A stretch of 64,000 bases of DNA, from assembly GCA_034509755.1 (NCBI GenBank), contig CM067546.1, forward strand, positions 30,433,876 through 30,497,875, given 5' to 3'. Positions within the stretch are counted from its first letter, which is position 1; every line of letters starts with the position of its first letter. Of this stretch, positions 11,130 through 23,083 are shown piece after piece. The notes beneath the pieces are model-generated. The model was given only the letters and a program-made list of their open reading frames with translations, made no database searches and was not told the DNA's origin. Source of the stretch: Anisodus tanguticus (Eukaryota > Streptophyta > Magnoliopsida > Solanales > Solanaceae). The translations under genes and the position numbers were made by a program.

Positions 11130-14100
11130 TTTTACACACACAAACACACTTTTTACACACACAAACTCAAAAAAAGAGATCCTCAAAATGAGGTTTGTAT
11201 TATAAAGCTACTGAACTGACATTCTCCATAAGTTTGACGCTTGCCTTTTAGGTTCAAGGTAACCAGTTGTGGGAAAAAGTGAACGAATCTAAAATAATGG
11301 ATGAGTATGGCTTGAACGAGGCTGTTTATGCTCATGCCATGGAAAGAGCCATGGAGGCACTTCGCAAGGTTTTAGAGACAAGACTAAATGATCATGGGTA
11401 TGCTCTGCAGGTTTATTAACCATGATTTATAGCAAGCAGATCATATTCTTTTTCATTAATGTTTTTTCTTCTTTTGTCTAGAATTGAAGAGTTGAAGTGT
11501 CCAGCTTCGCTGGTCCTACATTATACACCAGTTTCCTGTCAAATTCAGCAGTGGATTCTTGAGCATGCTTTGTTATTGGTTCCAGCTTGTGCATTGGTAC
11601 TCCACAGTAAGAGTAGCCTTTGAAAGCTTATATTAATATACTATAACCGTCTAAATCTTGTTGACAATATTGGGATTTACAGCTCCTGGGATGCACTTTC
11701 CTACTGTTAAAACTCCGTCAGAGATACTACTTGTCAGTTAGAGCTGAACAGATATATCATGAGGTATGTGACATTGTTTTCTTTCCTTGGAGAATCTATA
11801 CTGTGACATTGTTTACTTTCAGTGTCGACTTGTGAGTGGCGATAGTTATACTACTTGAATATGCTAAACTTCACCTCCTGTAAATCTGTTGCTTTTCACT
11901 TCTATTTGAGCCGGGGGTCTTATCGGAAACAGCCTCTCTATCCGTCAAAAGGCAGAGGTAAGGCCTGCGTACATTCTACCCTTTATACTAGGTATGTTGT
12001 TGTTGTTCACCTCCTGTAAATGTAGGAAGGAAAACCAATATGCCTAGGGCACTTCAGGCTAAGGGGCATATGCGCCTTACGCAACAATTATAACCCTCTC
12101 GGCCAGTTGTAAATATTAACCCTGGGCTCTAAATGTTCTAATTAAGTACAAATGTGGGCATCTATTCTTTTTCTTCTGCCATATTACTCCAAAACCTACC
12201 TCAAGGCGCATTAATTTCAGTCAAGTAATGTCACACCTTTGATGAAATAGATACACAAGGAAAGTGCTTTCTTGATCTAGATAAATAATGCCTTTTCGTT
12301 CTAAATAAAGCATACATGAATTTATAGATGAAGTCCCACTTCTATTAACTATGTATCTACCTCCCTATTGAACTAAGCATATTGCCCTTCTGTTGTAATG
12401 TTATATGCATTGTTAGCTATGTTTCCTCACGATTCATGTGATATTTGGAGGATGAGAGGAACCTATGTAATATTTAAGGGAGCATGTATCCATTCATTAT
12501 TGTTATAAAGCGTAGTACTTCATACACAATCCTTCATCTTCATGGGATGACCAGTTGTTGAGGCATGGGAGTAACAACTTGAAGATCCTAGGTTTGGAGC
12601 CCAGCTACAACACTTGGTGTAAGCCTATTTGCTCCAACCATGTGGGCAGGATTGTCTTGACAAATATGCTTGTGAACTGAAAATCTGCCTGGTATTTGTC
12701 GAGCTGCGCTCAAATTGTCCCTGGGACCACTAATGTAGAAGAGTGATAATGCTTCTTTGAAGGAAACTTTCGGTCTAGACCCCTTAATTGGCTCTTTTAA
12801 CCCGAACTGAGGATTCATTCAAGCTGAGGTCGCCCAAGATTTTTTAATTTTGAGCTGGTTTATGGTTGACCCTTGCTCACATGGTTAGGCCTTGCCTCTA
12901 ACAAAGTCAAGTCATATGTGAAGTTTTGACTTCCAAAGCCATGAATCAACTAGTCTCCAATTTCTAGCACCTCAAATTAACAGCTAATTAATTTGAATAG
13001 CTAAGTATTACCACTGCTGTAACTTAACAAACAGTGACGCAGAAAATTCAACTGATTTTAGCATATTCCTAATTACAGGCTCAAATTTTAAACTGACACT
13101 CTCAATTTGCTAAACCTGCTTGATAGTTTCTTTTGTTCCAAATTGAAGGTGTCTTTTTGCTTTTCAATTGTTAAATCTCAATGCTTTTTGCATCTTCTTA
13201 AACATATTCTTATATTTTGAAAAAGTGAGATAGTTGCTTTGTGTTGTACCTTTCTAGTCTCCAAGTGTGTAATTATTTTTTTCTACGGAAGTTGATCAAG
13301 TAAACCTCGACAAACGTAACAAGACATTCAATTTGTGGCAGAGGGAATACTCTTAAATAGGGACCTAGAGTGCTTATCAGGAGAAGGATTAAAGATAAAA
13401 ATAGCAAGACTAATAAATTTAAGAAAAGTATTCTGTCCATCCCAAGTTGCAATGTTGCATAGCAGGTAAGTCACTAGTCTTATTTTTTTGCCAGTTGGGC
13501 TGAGTTTGGATTTGTTCATCTTTCTTGATATGATAGGCTTGTGATGTACTTGAAGAGAAGGCAGTGAGTGCAAGAAGTGGCACACATGAACCTTGGGTGG
13601 TGGCATCACTGTTACGAGATCATTTTCTTTCACCCAAGGAACGAAAGGATCCAATCTTATGGAAAAAGGTGCTCATGCCCCTCCTCTTTTCTTTTTTGTT
13701 CTTCTGCATTTTTGGGTCAGGGATGATACTATGCTTCCTACTTTTCCTATGCCTATTTGGAATGCTTTCAGAGTATAACGTTCTTGATTGAAAAAGAAGA
13801 AGAAGATAGTGTAACGTACTATCTTTTACTATACTATATATTTTGTAGGTTGTGCAGTTGATTCAAGAAGATTCTCGTCTAGAGAGATACCCTAAGATGG
13901 TCAAAGGCGAATGTAAGGTGGTATGGGAATGGCAAGGTATGGAGGACATTTTCCGCCTTAATCTTGAGTTACACACTTGCTGTTGTTGACCAATTCACAT
14001 GTTGGCTAAAATGCTCTTTCTAAGGAATTGCTGATACTTTTTCCAGCTAAATGTCAATTAATTAACTGCAACGCCGTTTGCAGTCAAAACTTTATGCATG

Positions 14101-15137
14101 GATCAAAAGTTCACAAAGTTTCACGTTGAAAATGTCCTTGTTGATTGAAACACATAATTGTAATTTTTACTCCTATGGATGTCATTTAGAAACACTTGTT
14201 TTCCTGTCTAGCAATTGGAATTTGTTATTAAGAAACAGGTCTTTTGCGCTGAATGGTGAACACCACTAGTGATGTGCTAAAGTTGCTAATTGGTTTCTGA
14301 GTTTTTGTTTTTTTGTTGTTTTCTTTTTTGACTTTTTCTCCTTTCTAAAGTTTTTGTAGAAAATTTAATTGCACATCTTCCTCCAATCATAGCAGTAAAA
14401 AGTCAATCAGTTTCGACTTTCTAGGTATTGAGAGCCAAAATTTTAGGTCGCATACTATGATAAATTAGGGTTGCCTATCACCAGAGGCTGTCAAGTAACC
14501 TATATTAGAAAAGATCTGTTGGGAACTTTGAAGGAATTTTTCAAGCCAGTGCATTAGTGAGAGTAATAGATTAACATACTTTTAATTGTAACTTCTTATG
14601 AAGTAAGGTCGAGACTCCTTGCACACTCTTAAATAGTTAGCAGCATAGGGAACCAATATTCTTGTGGTGTAATAACTGATTCAAGCCTAGTGGGGATTGT
14701 ATTTTGTTCACAAGGTATACTCCTTTCTAAATCTTTTATATTCTCAATATATCCCTATATAACAATTTAAAAGACTGAAATTTAAAGACAAAGACCAGAT
14801 ACTTTGAACGAGGTGTATGCCCTTGCCTTTGCTAAGGGAAAGCTCTATACCACATTTTAGGGGGAAAAAGAAACAACATAGGAGAACAATAGAATGAGTA
14901 CCCATTCCAGATTTGCTTTAGCCGTGGAACTCTTATTGTTTGACCATCCCTCTTTCCCTTATTTCTTGACTTTGATTGTGTCTTTCTGTTTTTCTAGTTG
15001 AGGGTTCTTTAAGCTCTTCAGGAAAGAGAAAGAAGGCCAAGGAAAGCAGGCTAGCATCAGGTCAACATGCAGAAGTCTCCCCTCAGCAAAGAAACTGGCC
15101 ATGGAAGGCCAAGGAGCCTGTGAAAGCTGAGCTTTAA
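7699..15137 (+). CDS. Man1-Src1p-C-terminal domain protein, nine exons
   Basis: Exons: 7699-7885, 10758-10885, 10983-11060, 11252-11397, 11482-11596, 11683-11763, 13537-13668, 13849-13936, 14998-15137. All introns are GT..AG and the frame is continuous for 364 residues. The ATG is the first in frame after an upstream stop. One hydrophobic segment (about residues 19-40) is followed by a Cys-rich CEPCPLNGVC motif (65-74), then a mainly helical domain, a second hydrophobic segment (about 206-227) and a C-terminal half ending in a basic GKRKKAK patch (327-333) that could act in nuclear targeting. This is the lumenal/C-terminal architecture of the Man1-Src1p-C family (yeast Heh1/Heh2 and animal MAN1, inner nuclear membrane). 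There is no LEM/HEH domain, as known for plant members. The function in plants is inferred, not shown. Length and structure look complete. Introns carry a hAT MITE, a SINE/LINE tail and a microsatellite. Confidence 0.88.
7985..8322. repeat. Stowaway-like MITE remnants in intron 1
   Basis: The stretch 7985-8120 is the reverse complement of the repeat at about 51870-52000 (shared ctaaaataa, atctcgttaa and aaatgtgtcat blocks), which itself resembles the MITE at 32356-32604. The right part ends in gggacgaagtgagta, a typical decayed ctccctccgt terminal motif next to TA. The boundaries are approximate. Confidence 0.45.
8423..8671. mobile_element. hAT-type MITE in intron 1 of the Man1-Src1p gene
   Basis: A 249-bp non-autonomous element flanked by a perfect 8-bp duplication gatcgcgt (8415-8422 and 8672-8679), the length expected for hAT transposition. 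Ends are imperfect inverted repeats: left ctagtggcaaattcagg, right gatccgccctt (complement aagggcggatc). The internal halves are also related, with an agggtgttc motif in both. There is no coding capacity. It lies inside intron 1, so it is spliced out. Confidence 0.8.
11086..11128. repeat. (TC)n(AC)n compound microsatellite in intron 3
   Basis: About ten TC units run directly into about twelve AC units, 26 bases after the exon 3 donor at 11061. A second short series of acacacaaacaca follows to about 11165. Confidence 0.95.
11886..12006 (+). mobile_element. 5'-truncated SINE/LINE 3' tail in intron 6
   Basis: A 121-bp insertion flanked by a perfect 16-bp duplication ttcacctcctgtaaat (11870-11885 and 12007-12022). 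It holds only the tail shared by Solanaceae RTE LINEs and partner SINEs: gccgggggtcttatcgg, gaggtaaggcctgcgtac, acattctaccctt and a terminal ggtatgttgttg. It was therefore mobilised by L1/RTE-type target-primed reverse transcription and truncated 5'. No A/B box remains, so SINE and LINE origins cannot be separated. Confidence 0.82.
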
Positions 15138-16407
15138 CCTACACTATTGTCCTCATGTTTAAAATTGTTGTATAGTAGTAATTTTTATCTGGCAAGATGT
15201 AGTTCCCAGTGTCATGATCTTAGGTCCATGATACACGTCTCAGAATAGCCTTGTAAAACTAATTATTAGACTGGCGTTAAGCCCGTTAGTGTGCAACAGA
15301 AAACAATTTTGGCAATAACAGAATTCATTTGGAAGCCTCGTGGTCCTTTAAATGTGTTTCTTTGTGTCACATTTCTGTATAATTGTGTGTGATTTATGAT
15401 TAGATACTATGATATTCTCTTTATAGACATCACATAATGTACCTTTAATTTTGATAGACTATTTTGCTAGCTATTTCAACAATCACTATGGTTTTAGATG
15501 GGCTAAGCCCCACCTGACATGAGAATGAAAATAGGCTGAACATGAATGCCCTATGCTTTGGTCTTGGATTCGTTTTGTTTCTCAAATATTTCTACTTTAA
15601 TACAGTTGTGTAACTTAATTCTAGAGTTAAGTTAGGTAAAAGGTTCTTTTGGGATTATAAGGTGAAGATTAGAAGATAGAAGTCAAGTGATTGGAGATTT
15701 ATAATTGAAAATTGGCTCGAGGGCAAAATTGAAGTAAAACATATAAATAAATTAAAAAAATAGTAAGAAAAAAACAAAATAGTGACTTTTGGGATGGAAT
15801 AGTGTCGGCAGAATGTGACACACACTAATGTAATGGCACATTCAGATCTATCCCCCAACGGTCCATTATAAGTAAGTGCCTTTATGATTTTTCTTTTGAA
15901 CTCTTACTTCACCTAGGTGAATCAATAATGTTTCCACGTTTGATTTGGATTTTTCAATTTATTTGTATATATTTGGGTAAATTATACTCGTCGTTTTAAT
16001 GTTGATATTTGCAATAAGATTTTTTGTGTTCTCAACTTAAAAAAATAAATATTATAAGGACAATGTGATTGAAACACAAAGTACACTAGATAGCACGTAA
16101 CATCAGAAATCTAACCTGTTATATAAGTATCAACATGTTATGTTATTATTAGACTTAGCTGCATAAAATCCAACAGTCCATTTTTAGAAACAAACAAATT
16201 ATTATTGTCGGTGATATTAAATAATTTTGGCAGATCTAAAACTTATGGATCTAAATTCTTTGTAATGCTCCTATCACTGTAGTCTATTTATGCATCCATA
16301 CATGATCCAACGCATAGACGAATTTGTCATAATAATTGTCCCTTCCCCCACATATAAAATCGTATTACTAGATCTTTTGAAAACCAGATTTGGTACGATG
16401 TAGACTG
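15138..16407. other. 3' flank of the Man1-Src1p gene and intergenic DNA
   Basis: This contains the 3'UTR of the upstream gene (an exact poly(A) site is not assigned) and AT-rich spacer. No gene or recognised repeat is seen before the target-site duplication attag at 16408-16412. Confidence 0.5.
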
Positions 16408-16884
16408 ATTAGTGTTAGAAATTTACTAATGTGGAATTTGTTGGAAATTAGCCTTTGGCGGGGAGATGCGTCCACCCATCTTTGATGAATTAAACACTAG
16501 TGTTTCGCATGTTGGAGACCTTGTCTCTTCGCACATGCATGATCTACGAAGTGAGTAGATGACCGTAGGGCCAAGAATCGTCTAATTTCGTTGAGAAATG
16601 AAAGAGATATTGGTCCACGAAGTAAGGTGTTTGAGACATGGAAATGTGGTGTGGGACAAATCTACCACATCGGTGGGAATAGGAAGAATTGCTCTCTATA
16701 TAAGTCTCTAATGTGGTAAAGGGTTTGGATCCCCGGGTATCCCATGTGTTTTAGAGGAAGACCTAGATGTGCTTGGGTTCAAGGCTAAGCCCACGCGCGC
16801 GCCGCCGCCGCCCGCCCGTCCGGTCGGTCTCGGGCCGCGGGCCGCTCCGATATTATCTTTTTGGACCGAGAGAACTCGCCGGAT

Positions 16885-16996
16885 GTACGGTTTGATCCCC
16901 GAAGTTTCATATGTACGTTTGGACCGAAATTCTTTTATATGTACGATTTGGTCCCCGAAGTTTCAATATTTACGAGTTTGGTCCCCGCAATTTCGG
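16885..16996 (+). repeat. Tandem 28-32-bp units, 5' LTR of Copia
   Basis: Four degenerate units start gtacg and carry tttggtccccgaagtttc (at about 16885, 16913, 16941 and 16973). A related double unit lies in the interior at about 20375-20415. The same block is not seen in the 3' LTR. Confidence 0.7.
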
Positions 16997-17286
16997 AGAC
17001 TTTTTCTCGCCTACCGTTGGGACTATTTTTTGAGGAATTAATCAGCCATTACTTGGCCGATTAACTCCTCCATTAATGACCCATTACTTGGGCGGTTAGG
17101 CGCCTTTCAATGGCCATTAACGTACCATTACTTGGTCGTTTTAATGCCCTCCTAAATGGCCATTAACAGCCATGTTTTGGCGAGTTGGACAGCCCCTTCT
17201 CTATGCTATATATTGAGCCTCATTTGGCTCAATTCGATGTGAGAATATAGACGAAAAATAGGCCACAAAACAGACGAAAAAGACAT

Positions 17287-17380
17287 CGAAAAATCAAGCA
17301 AACCGGTGGTCGAAAAATCAAGCAAACCAGTGGCTGAAAAATCAGCAAAACAGTGGCTGAAAATCAGTCAAAAATAGTGA
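17287..17380 (+). repeat. Tandem 23-24-bp units, 5' LTR of Copia
   Basis: Four units of the form cgaaaaatcaagcaaaccgg (17287, 17311, 17335, 17358), progressively diverged. The corresponding part of the 3' LTR (about 22570-22620) has no such array. Confidence 0.8.
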
Positions 17381-17882
17381 CCAAACCCTCACGTATACAC
17401 AAGATATACACTACAGAGACACACTATATACACAGAGACAAAAGAGAAGAGTAAAGAGAAACTCTTCCTTCCTATTCCATATCTTCAGCAAGTCGAGTCA
17501 TATTTGTTTTCTTCGACATGCTCAACCTATTGGCTTTGTAGTGTTGAGATTAAAGTGTTGTTTTATCTTGGGAGACTATTGCCCGCTAACGTAAAAGCAT
17601 ATATACGGGGCAATCTTGTCTTAAGGATAGAGGGCTATCCTCGACTCAACACACAACGTTGTAACCTTCCAGATTTAGTTGTTTCTTGATTTCAGGATAT
17701 CAAGATTCAAGACACAACATACTTGTGGCAGTTCTCAAAGTTGGCTTTGCAAGGTGATCAAGATTCAAGACATAACGCACTTGCGGCAGTTTTGAAGTTT
17801 GACCATTTATTTATCCTTTCGAACATTTGTAATAGTTATTTACATCCCGTACTGCTTTATAAAGTACGATAGAGTACCATCA

Positions 17883-20800
17883 ACTTAAGACAAGATCGTA
17901 TTGTAATACTATTAGTGTTCGAAAGATGTCGGTCAAAAGTTGTGTGACCAAATCTGGATATGGCAATGGTTTTACGGTAGAAGAGAGTGATGATGATGAA
18001 CGTGTTCATGGTGTCACCGCTACCAAGATCGGTGGGAACAAGCGCTCTCGAGAGTCCGAGGATGTCAACGGGACAAGAGGAGAAGATCGAAGATGTACTT
18101 CTATCTTGCAAAAGAAGGCCCGTATCTATCCCGGACAAAAGATCCGAATAATGGTAAGAAGGAACTGGACACTCAGTTTGATGAAGTGACTGGAGTGAGC
18201 CAGAATCCGAAATTGGGATAAGTAGTTTTTTTCTTACTTGGCAAGAATAGAGATTAAATTATGTCTGATTAAAAATGGATTAAAGTAAGGAGGAATATGA
18301 AAATAATCTATATTCCTTATGCTTTAACAAATCAGAAGTTTAATCTCATCTTCTTTTCCGTTTAAAGATTGGATTTTGTAAACGACTTAAGAAGATCCGT
18401 TCTTTTAAGTGTAATTACTAAAGTGTGTAAAGTATGTCGCACATACAATGGAGAAAGATCCACTAAGCGTGCGAAAACTCTTACCACTCTTAAGTAAGCG
18501 CCAAGAATTATCTGGGCACCAATCTTAACGGAAGGAGTCTAAAAGCTAAAGACGTTGAGCCTGTCATACTATTTGGCAGAAGATCCTTCAAAGGATGATA
18601 TTGGACACTCAGTCATAAAAAGCCTCCGGGCGATCGGAGTGGGCCAAAATTCCTTTGATATGATGATATTGGACACTCGGTCATATAAAGCCTCCGGCGG
18701 CGGAGTGGTGCCGAATTCATTTCATAGGAAAAGTAATGGACACCTAGTAAGGTGGGCCGAGTTTCCAGGTCCTAAATGATCTGAAGGCCTAAATAAAGGT
18801 AGTAAAGAAATTGGACACTCAGTCTGCCAAAGAAACTAGAGTGGACCCGAGTATCGAGATCACATATGATCCGGTTACGCCCTAACCACGGCAAAAGGTT
18901 GTTCATGTGAAGCAACGCCACCTCTAAAATCAAAGGGGTTGGAGAGGTTGTCCTCAATAGACTTCATGGATTGTGATCACTCTAAGATGATGTGATACAT
19001 ATTCCTAACTTGGTTTAAGGGACGTTGTTGGTCAAGCTAGTTTGAGATTAGTCCAACAGGTTTGTAATAACTAAGAATGGTACAGTATGTCTGTAGCCAA
19101 ATGAATGATATATTTGTAATCCGTGCATCTATGCCATCATAGATTAAGACACGTTAAATAGCAAGTCATTCAAAAGCTAACGATGTTGAGATTGTTGCCT
19201 ACCGTCGACATAAACCCTCAAAATAAATGTGAGGTAGATGAAGAGGCAAAATCACCTTTCCAATTCCGTCAAGGAATAGCGAAAGAAGCACCGCTCCTCT
19301 AGAAATTAGTCACACCTAATGGGTGATTTGAAGTTTATACAAAATAGAGGGGGAGACAAGTACGTTGTGATCTTCATTGATGATGGTACAACGTATAATA
19401 TCCTTTGTTTGTTGAAAAGCAAAGATGAAGTTGTTGAAGCGGATAAAGCGCTACAAAACGAAGTTGAAAATCAACTAAGCCTACGGATTGAGAAATTCGT
19501 AGTGATAGAGAGGAGAAAGTGAAGCATCGTTTATTAAACGACGCTCATTTCTCACCTCAGTCTAACGGTGTTAGCCAAGCGCTAAGCCGTACGCCCAAAT
19601 GATGTGGGGCACGTCGATCCTTACCGCTAATGCGATTCTCAATAGAACTCCGCATAAGGATAGGGTTACCCTCCGTGTGATACATGGAAAGGATCTCACA
19701 TACAAATGTTGTGATGTGGGGCTTGGTAGAGGTTTCATACCTAAGAGTTGGTAAGATTGTAAATTGCTTATTCACCGGATCCGCAAATAACAAGTAGTGT
19801 TCATCGCCTCTTCGCGTCAAAGAACGTCGAATTCTTAGAAGATAACTTTCCTTGGAAAAGGAAAAAGAAGTAATCGATCAAGGTTAACAAGAACCCGCGA
19901 TGGCATCGATGTTCGGAACTAGACGTTCCGTATCTACGGGACTCGAAAGTTGCCGATTATCGGAACTTAATGTTCCGCATCTGCGAACTCAAGGATTCTA
20001 GATGTTGAACCGAGAAGGAGCAAAGAGGGGACAAAGACTTGTTCCATACCTTCTAGCTTTTATGGTTGAGAATGAACCATGGACAATTAATAAATAATTG
20101 TCATCTCCAAAAGCGCTGCTTTGGAAAGAAGCTACAAAAAGAGAAATAGATTCTATCATATAGAACCATACTTGCGTAATGGTTGATCTTCCTCCGGAAA
20201 AGAACCTTTGGGTTGTGAAAAGATATGTGAGTACTCCTGACAAGTAAGCTTCACATAACATCCGGGGCCATTGCAGGTCTTGCGTGGCATGAATGTTGAA
20301 TTAGCCTTCCCAACCGTAGAGTTGGAAGAAGAGAATCGACTTGGTTTGTTGGACTGTTGGGCTTCTTCCGAACTTTCATTTTGGTCCCCGAAATGTTTAC
20401 ATTTTGGTCCTGAAAGTTTCAGATAAAACAGAACAATGAATCTGACCACATAAACATTGACTCTGAAGTTAGAAAGCCAACAGTTGGAAAAATCAACAGT
20501 CTGAAAGTGGAAGTCATATTGAAACAAAAGTCTCGATATGAAAGACATGTGTATCACATATGACATCTTAGGAATTGGGATTTCTAAGACATCTAACGGA
20601 CTGGTCTAACTCCAAACTTAGTTGTGAGATAGTTGACAGTCTCGTTGAAGCCACCAATGGATATGAATCATAGAACTGATTGGAATCATGGTGCACCCAT
20701 ATATAATAAGCGATATGTGCAGGTCACATGTAGTTCAATGTATTGTACACACTACAACCGACCTGGTATCGGCCTACAAAGTAGATCCGTTGAACTAAGG

Positions 20801-21978
20801 TTCACTCGTGATTCTGGAAATGATCGATAGAAGGCGTTAAGTCGGATATGACGATATCTAAAATATTCGCTTATCTACGGATTATGGTATTCTAGATGTC
20901 CAGCGGTTCTGGGAGAACACAGTGATGCAAACTGAACATCAGATATGAAGAACACCAAAGCCACAAGTAAATGTGTATGGTGGGTCTTGGAAAATCCTCT
21001 AAGAAAACTTGCACCGGTCGATTCATGATGGAATCAGAGGTTATCGCTTTATACAAAGCATGAAAGAAGTTGAGTAACTTCATGACTCTTTAGAGGACGT
21101 CCCTTATTGGGAGAAACCCGTGCCTTCAACAGTTATACAATGTGGCTAGCCGGTCGGCTTCAGGAAGGGCACGTATGACGGTGTCTTGACATATCTGTCA
21201 GAGACTTGAGACCGTATGGCAGTTGATCATCACGGGTGTCACTTCTTTGATTACTTATCAAATGATATAGTAGACCCTTTAACTAAGGGACTACCCGAAG
21301 ATCAAAAGTTCTGCATGTTTAGGGGAATGGGCTTAAAAACCCAATCAATACGAACCTTTGCGGTGGTAACCCAACCATACTGACTGGAGATCCCAAGAAT
21401 TTGGTCCAATGGGAAAACTAAGCTGCAAAAGGTTCAATTGAGCGCTTCGGTGGAGGCAAGAGCACTTCAGATGATGATTTCTGTAAAGAAACTTAAATCC
21501 AAAGCGTTCCCGCGATAAACATTATAGTTCTACCTGCATGGTGGGTAAATGTTAAGCTTCCAAACCTTTAACGATCCTCAAACGATTGAGGTAAAGGTTG
21601 AGAAAACTTTTAATGATTCCTAACACTTGTGAAGTGGGTATAACAGGATACCTTGTAGGAGATCACCTATTTAAGTGCAAGGACAGACCGCCTAAACTGA
21701 ACGCACTTAAGAATCCAAGTGTGTCCACGGCCACAATAGATAGAACAAAAGAAGAAACGTTTAAAAGAGAGGTATTGTGTTGGTGCCGTTGTCTTGGCTT
21801 ACAATAATCACTGACGGTTCAAGACATCACGTTCACCGCGCAGTAAGTAAGTCCGATGGTATTCAACTAGGGAAGGTTCAAAGCGGAAGCTACCACTCAT
21901 GATGCAATATCTTTTCGTTGAAACATTGCTGAAAGTATGCACCTTGTGTGTGTGCCAAAATCTCTTTCAAGAGGGTAT
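17883..21978 (+). pseudogene. Copia gag-pol interior, heavily decayed
   Basis: No long frame survives. An integrase core remnant lies at 19319-19520, with an FIDDGTTYNILCLLKSK stretch like the copia FIDD...YLLKSKDE region. The RT N-terminal remnant (WKEA then EIDSII, VDLPP) is at about 20100-20215, and the RT/RNase H junction (YNRPGI in place of TRPDIA) at 20740-20775. RNase H remnants (MESE) are at about 21030 and the C-terminal DPLTKGLP at 21273-21300. The catalytic RT palm with YVDD is missing: sequence jumps from the VDLPP region to beyond it. The element cannot mobilise itself. Confidence 0.75.
18591..18830 (+). repeat. Direct repeats around a ggacactcag motif
   Basis: Two adjacent units of about 66 bp (18595-18660 and 18661-18726) each contain gatgatattggacactc, a cataaaaagcctccgg-type block and a cggagtg block. 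Further ggacac copies occur at 18167, 18738 and 18813. They lie in the gag region of the decayed Copia element. Confidence 0.65.
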
Positions 21979-23078
21979 TGTTGGAAATTTACTAATGTGG
22001 AATTAAGTTTATCCCATTATTTATGACTCGAACAATTGGGCCCCGCATGTCGGAAATATCATTTCCACACACGTGCAATCTTAGTGCCAAGCATCGTAAA
22101 TTTTGGTAATGAAAGAGATATTGGTACGTAAGTGAAATGTTTAAGACATAAAATGATGGATGTTATTGGATAAATAACAAGTGTTCCACGTTGGTAAACG
22201 AAGGAAGGATTGTGTGAGGTGTAAGATGGAACGGGTCGGAAAGGGCCGCGGAGCCGAGAAGGGCCGCGGGGTCTCGCGGACTGGGCCGCAGCGCCGCGAC
22301 GCTAATTCCAATTGTTGGCCACTGGAGCCGCGGTGCCGCGGCGCTTCCCAGACAGTGAGTGCTCGACGGAAGTCTAAAAGTTTAGCTGATTATGGAGAGG
22401 TTTTGGAGCATTAACTTGGCCGTTTTCCTCCATAACTCAGCCATTATTTAGCTGCATTAGTTGTAGGTTTAAAGGGCCATTACATGGCATTTAAATGACC
22501 ATTACTTGGGCACTTGAAGATGCCATCTTGCACACATATAAATTGAGGCCTTTGGCTTAATTCTATAGAAGAACATATATGAACAGAAAAACAAGTTCAC
22601 AACACCACAAAGAGATAAGATTTTTCTGATATAAATCCTTCTCTTAGCAATCTTCATTATTCGTGTTCTTCGCTGAGATCAGTTGTGTAGTCTTTGCACA
22701 CTTGACAGTTTGCTGTTTCATTTTGGGAGACTATTGTCCACACTTCCGTAAAGCCTATATACGGGGGCAATCTTGTCTTAAAGACAGAGAGCCATCTCTC
22801 GACTCAGCCGGTGGTGTTGTGATTATCTAATTGGTTGTTAAGTGTTTCAGGTATGGACTAGAATCTCAAAGGACTCTAACCGTTCGTATTCTCAGCGGAT
22901 CTACTAGCCACAAGTGTAGTAGTTCATGTTCTTGTATTTCCGAATACAAGATCCATATTTGAAGTTCCAATTTCAAGATCAATATATTGACAACTTATAG
23001 TTGTAATCTTTGTTGTTTATCCTTTCGATCACTGTAAAAGTTATTTACTATTCCCGTACGTACTTTACATATCCAACA
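21979..23078 (+). repeat. 3' LTR of the Copia element
   Basis: It starts tgttggaaatttactaatgtgg and ends atatccaaca, followed by attag. The length is 1100 bp. It contains a GC-rich block (22225-22340) in the same relative place as that of the left LTR, but with different sequence. Confidence 0.85.
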
Positions 23079-23083
23079 ATTAG

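Larger units (their letters stand above)
16413..17882 (+). repeat. 5' LTR of the Copia element, expanded
   Basis: It starts tgttagaaatttactaatgtgg, matching the right LTR at 21979. Its end (near 17882) is estimated by aligning tttatcctttcg...gttatttac with 23012-23050. It contains a very GC-rich patch (16790-16850) and two short tandem arrays (16885-16996 and 17287-17380) that are not in the right LTR. This explains its greater length of roughly 370 bp. Confidence 0.75.
16413..23078 (+). mobile_element. Complete but degenerate Ty1/Copia retrotransposon
   Basis: The element begins tgttagaaatttac and ends ccaaca, with matching 5-bp duplications attag at 16408-16412 and 23079-23083. The LTRs are about 1.47 kb (left) and 1.10 kb (right). 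The interior of about 4.1 kb carries remnants of copia integrase, RT N-terminal end, RNase H and the C-terminal DPLTKGLP motif, in the Copia order. The set of motifs (DPLTKGLP then RGMGL) is most like the Tork lineage, but this is inference. No PBS close to tRNA-Met was recognised after the left LTR. Confidence 0.85.

Noticed and set aside
16769..17064. Two overlapping frames in the left Copia LTR
   Set aside because: They are caused by a GC-rich patch and tandem units in an LTR. The right LTR does not preserve them.
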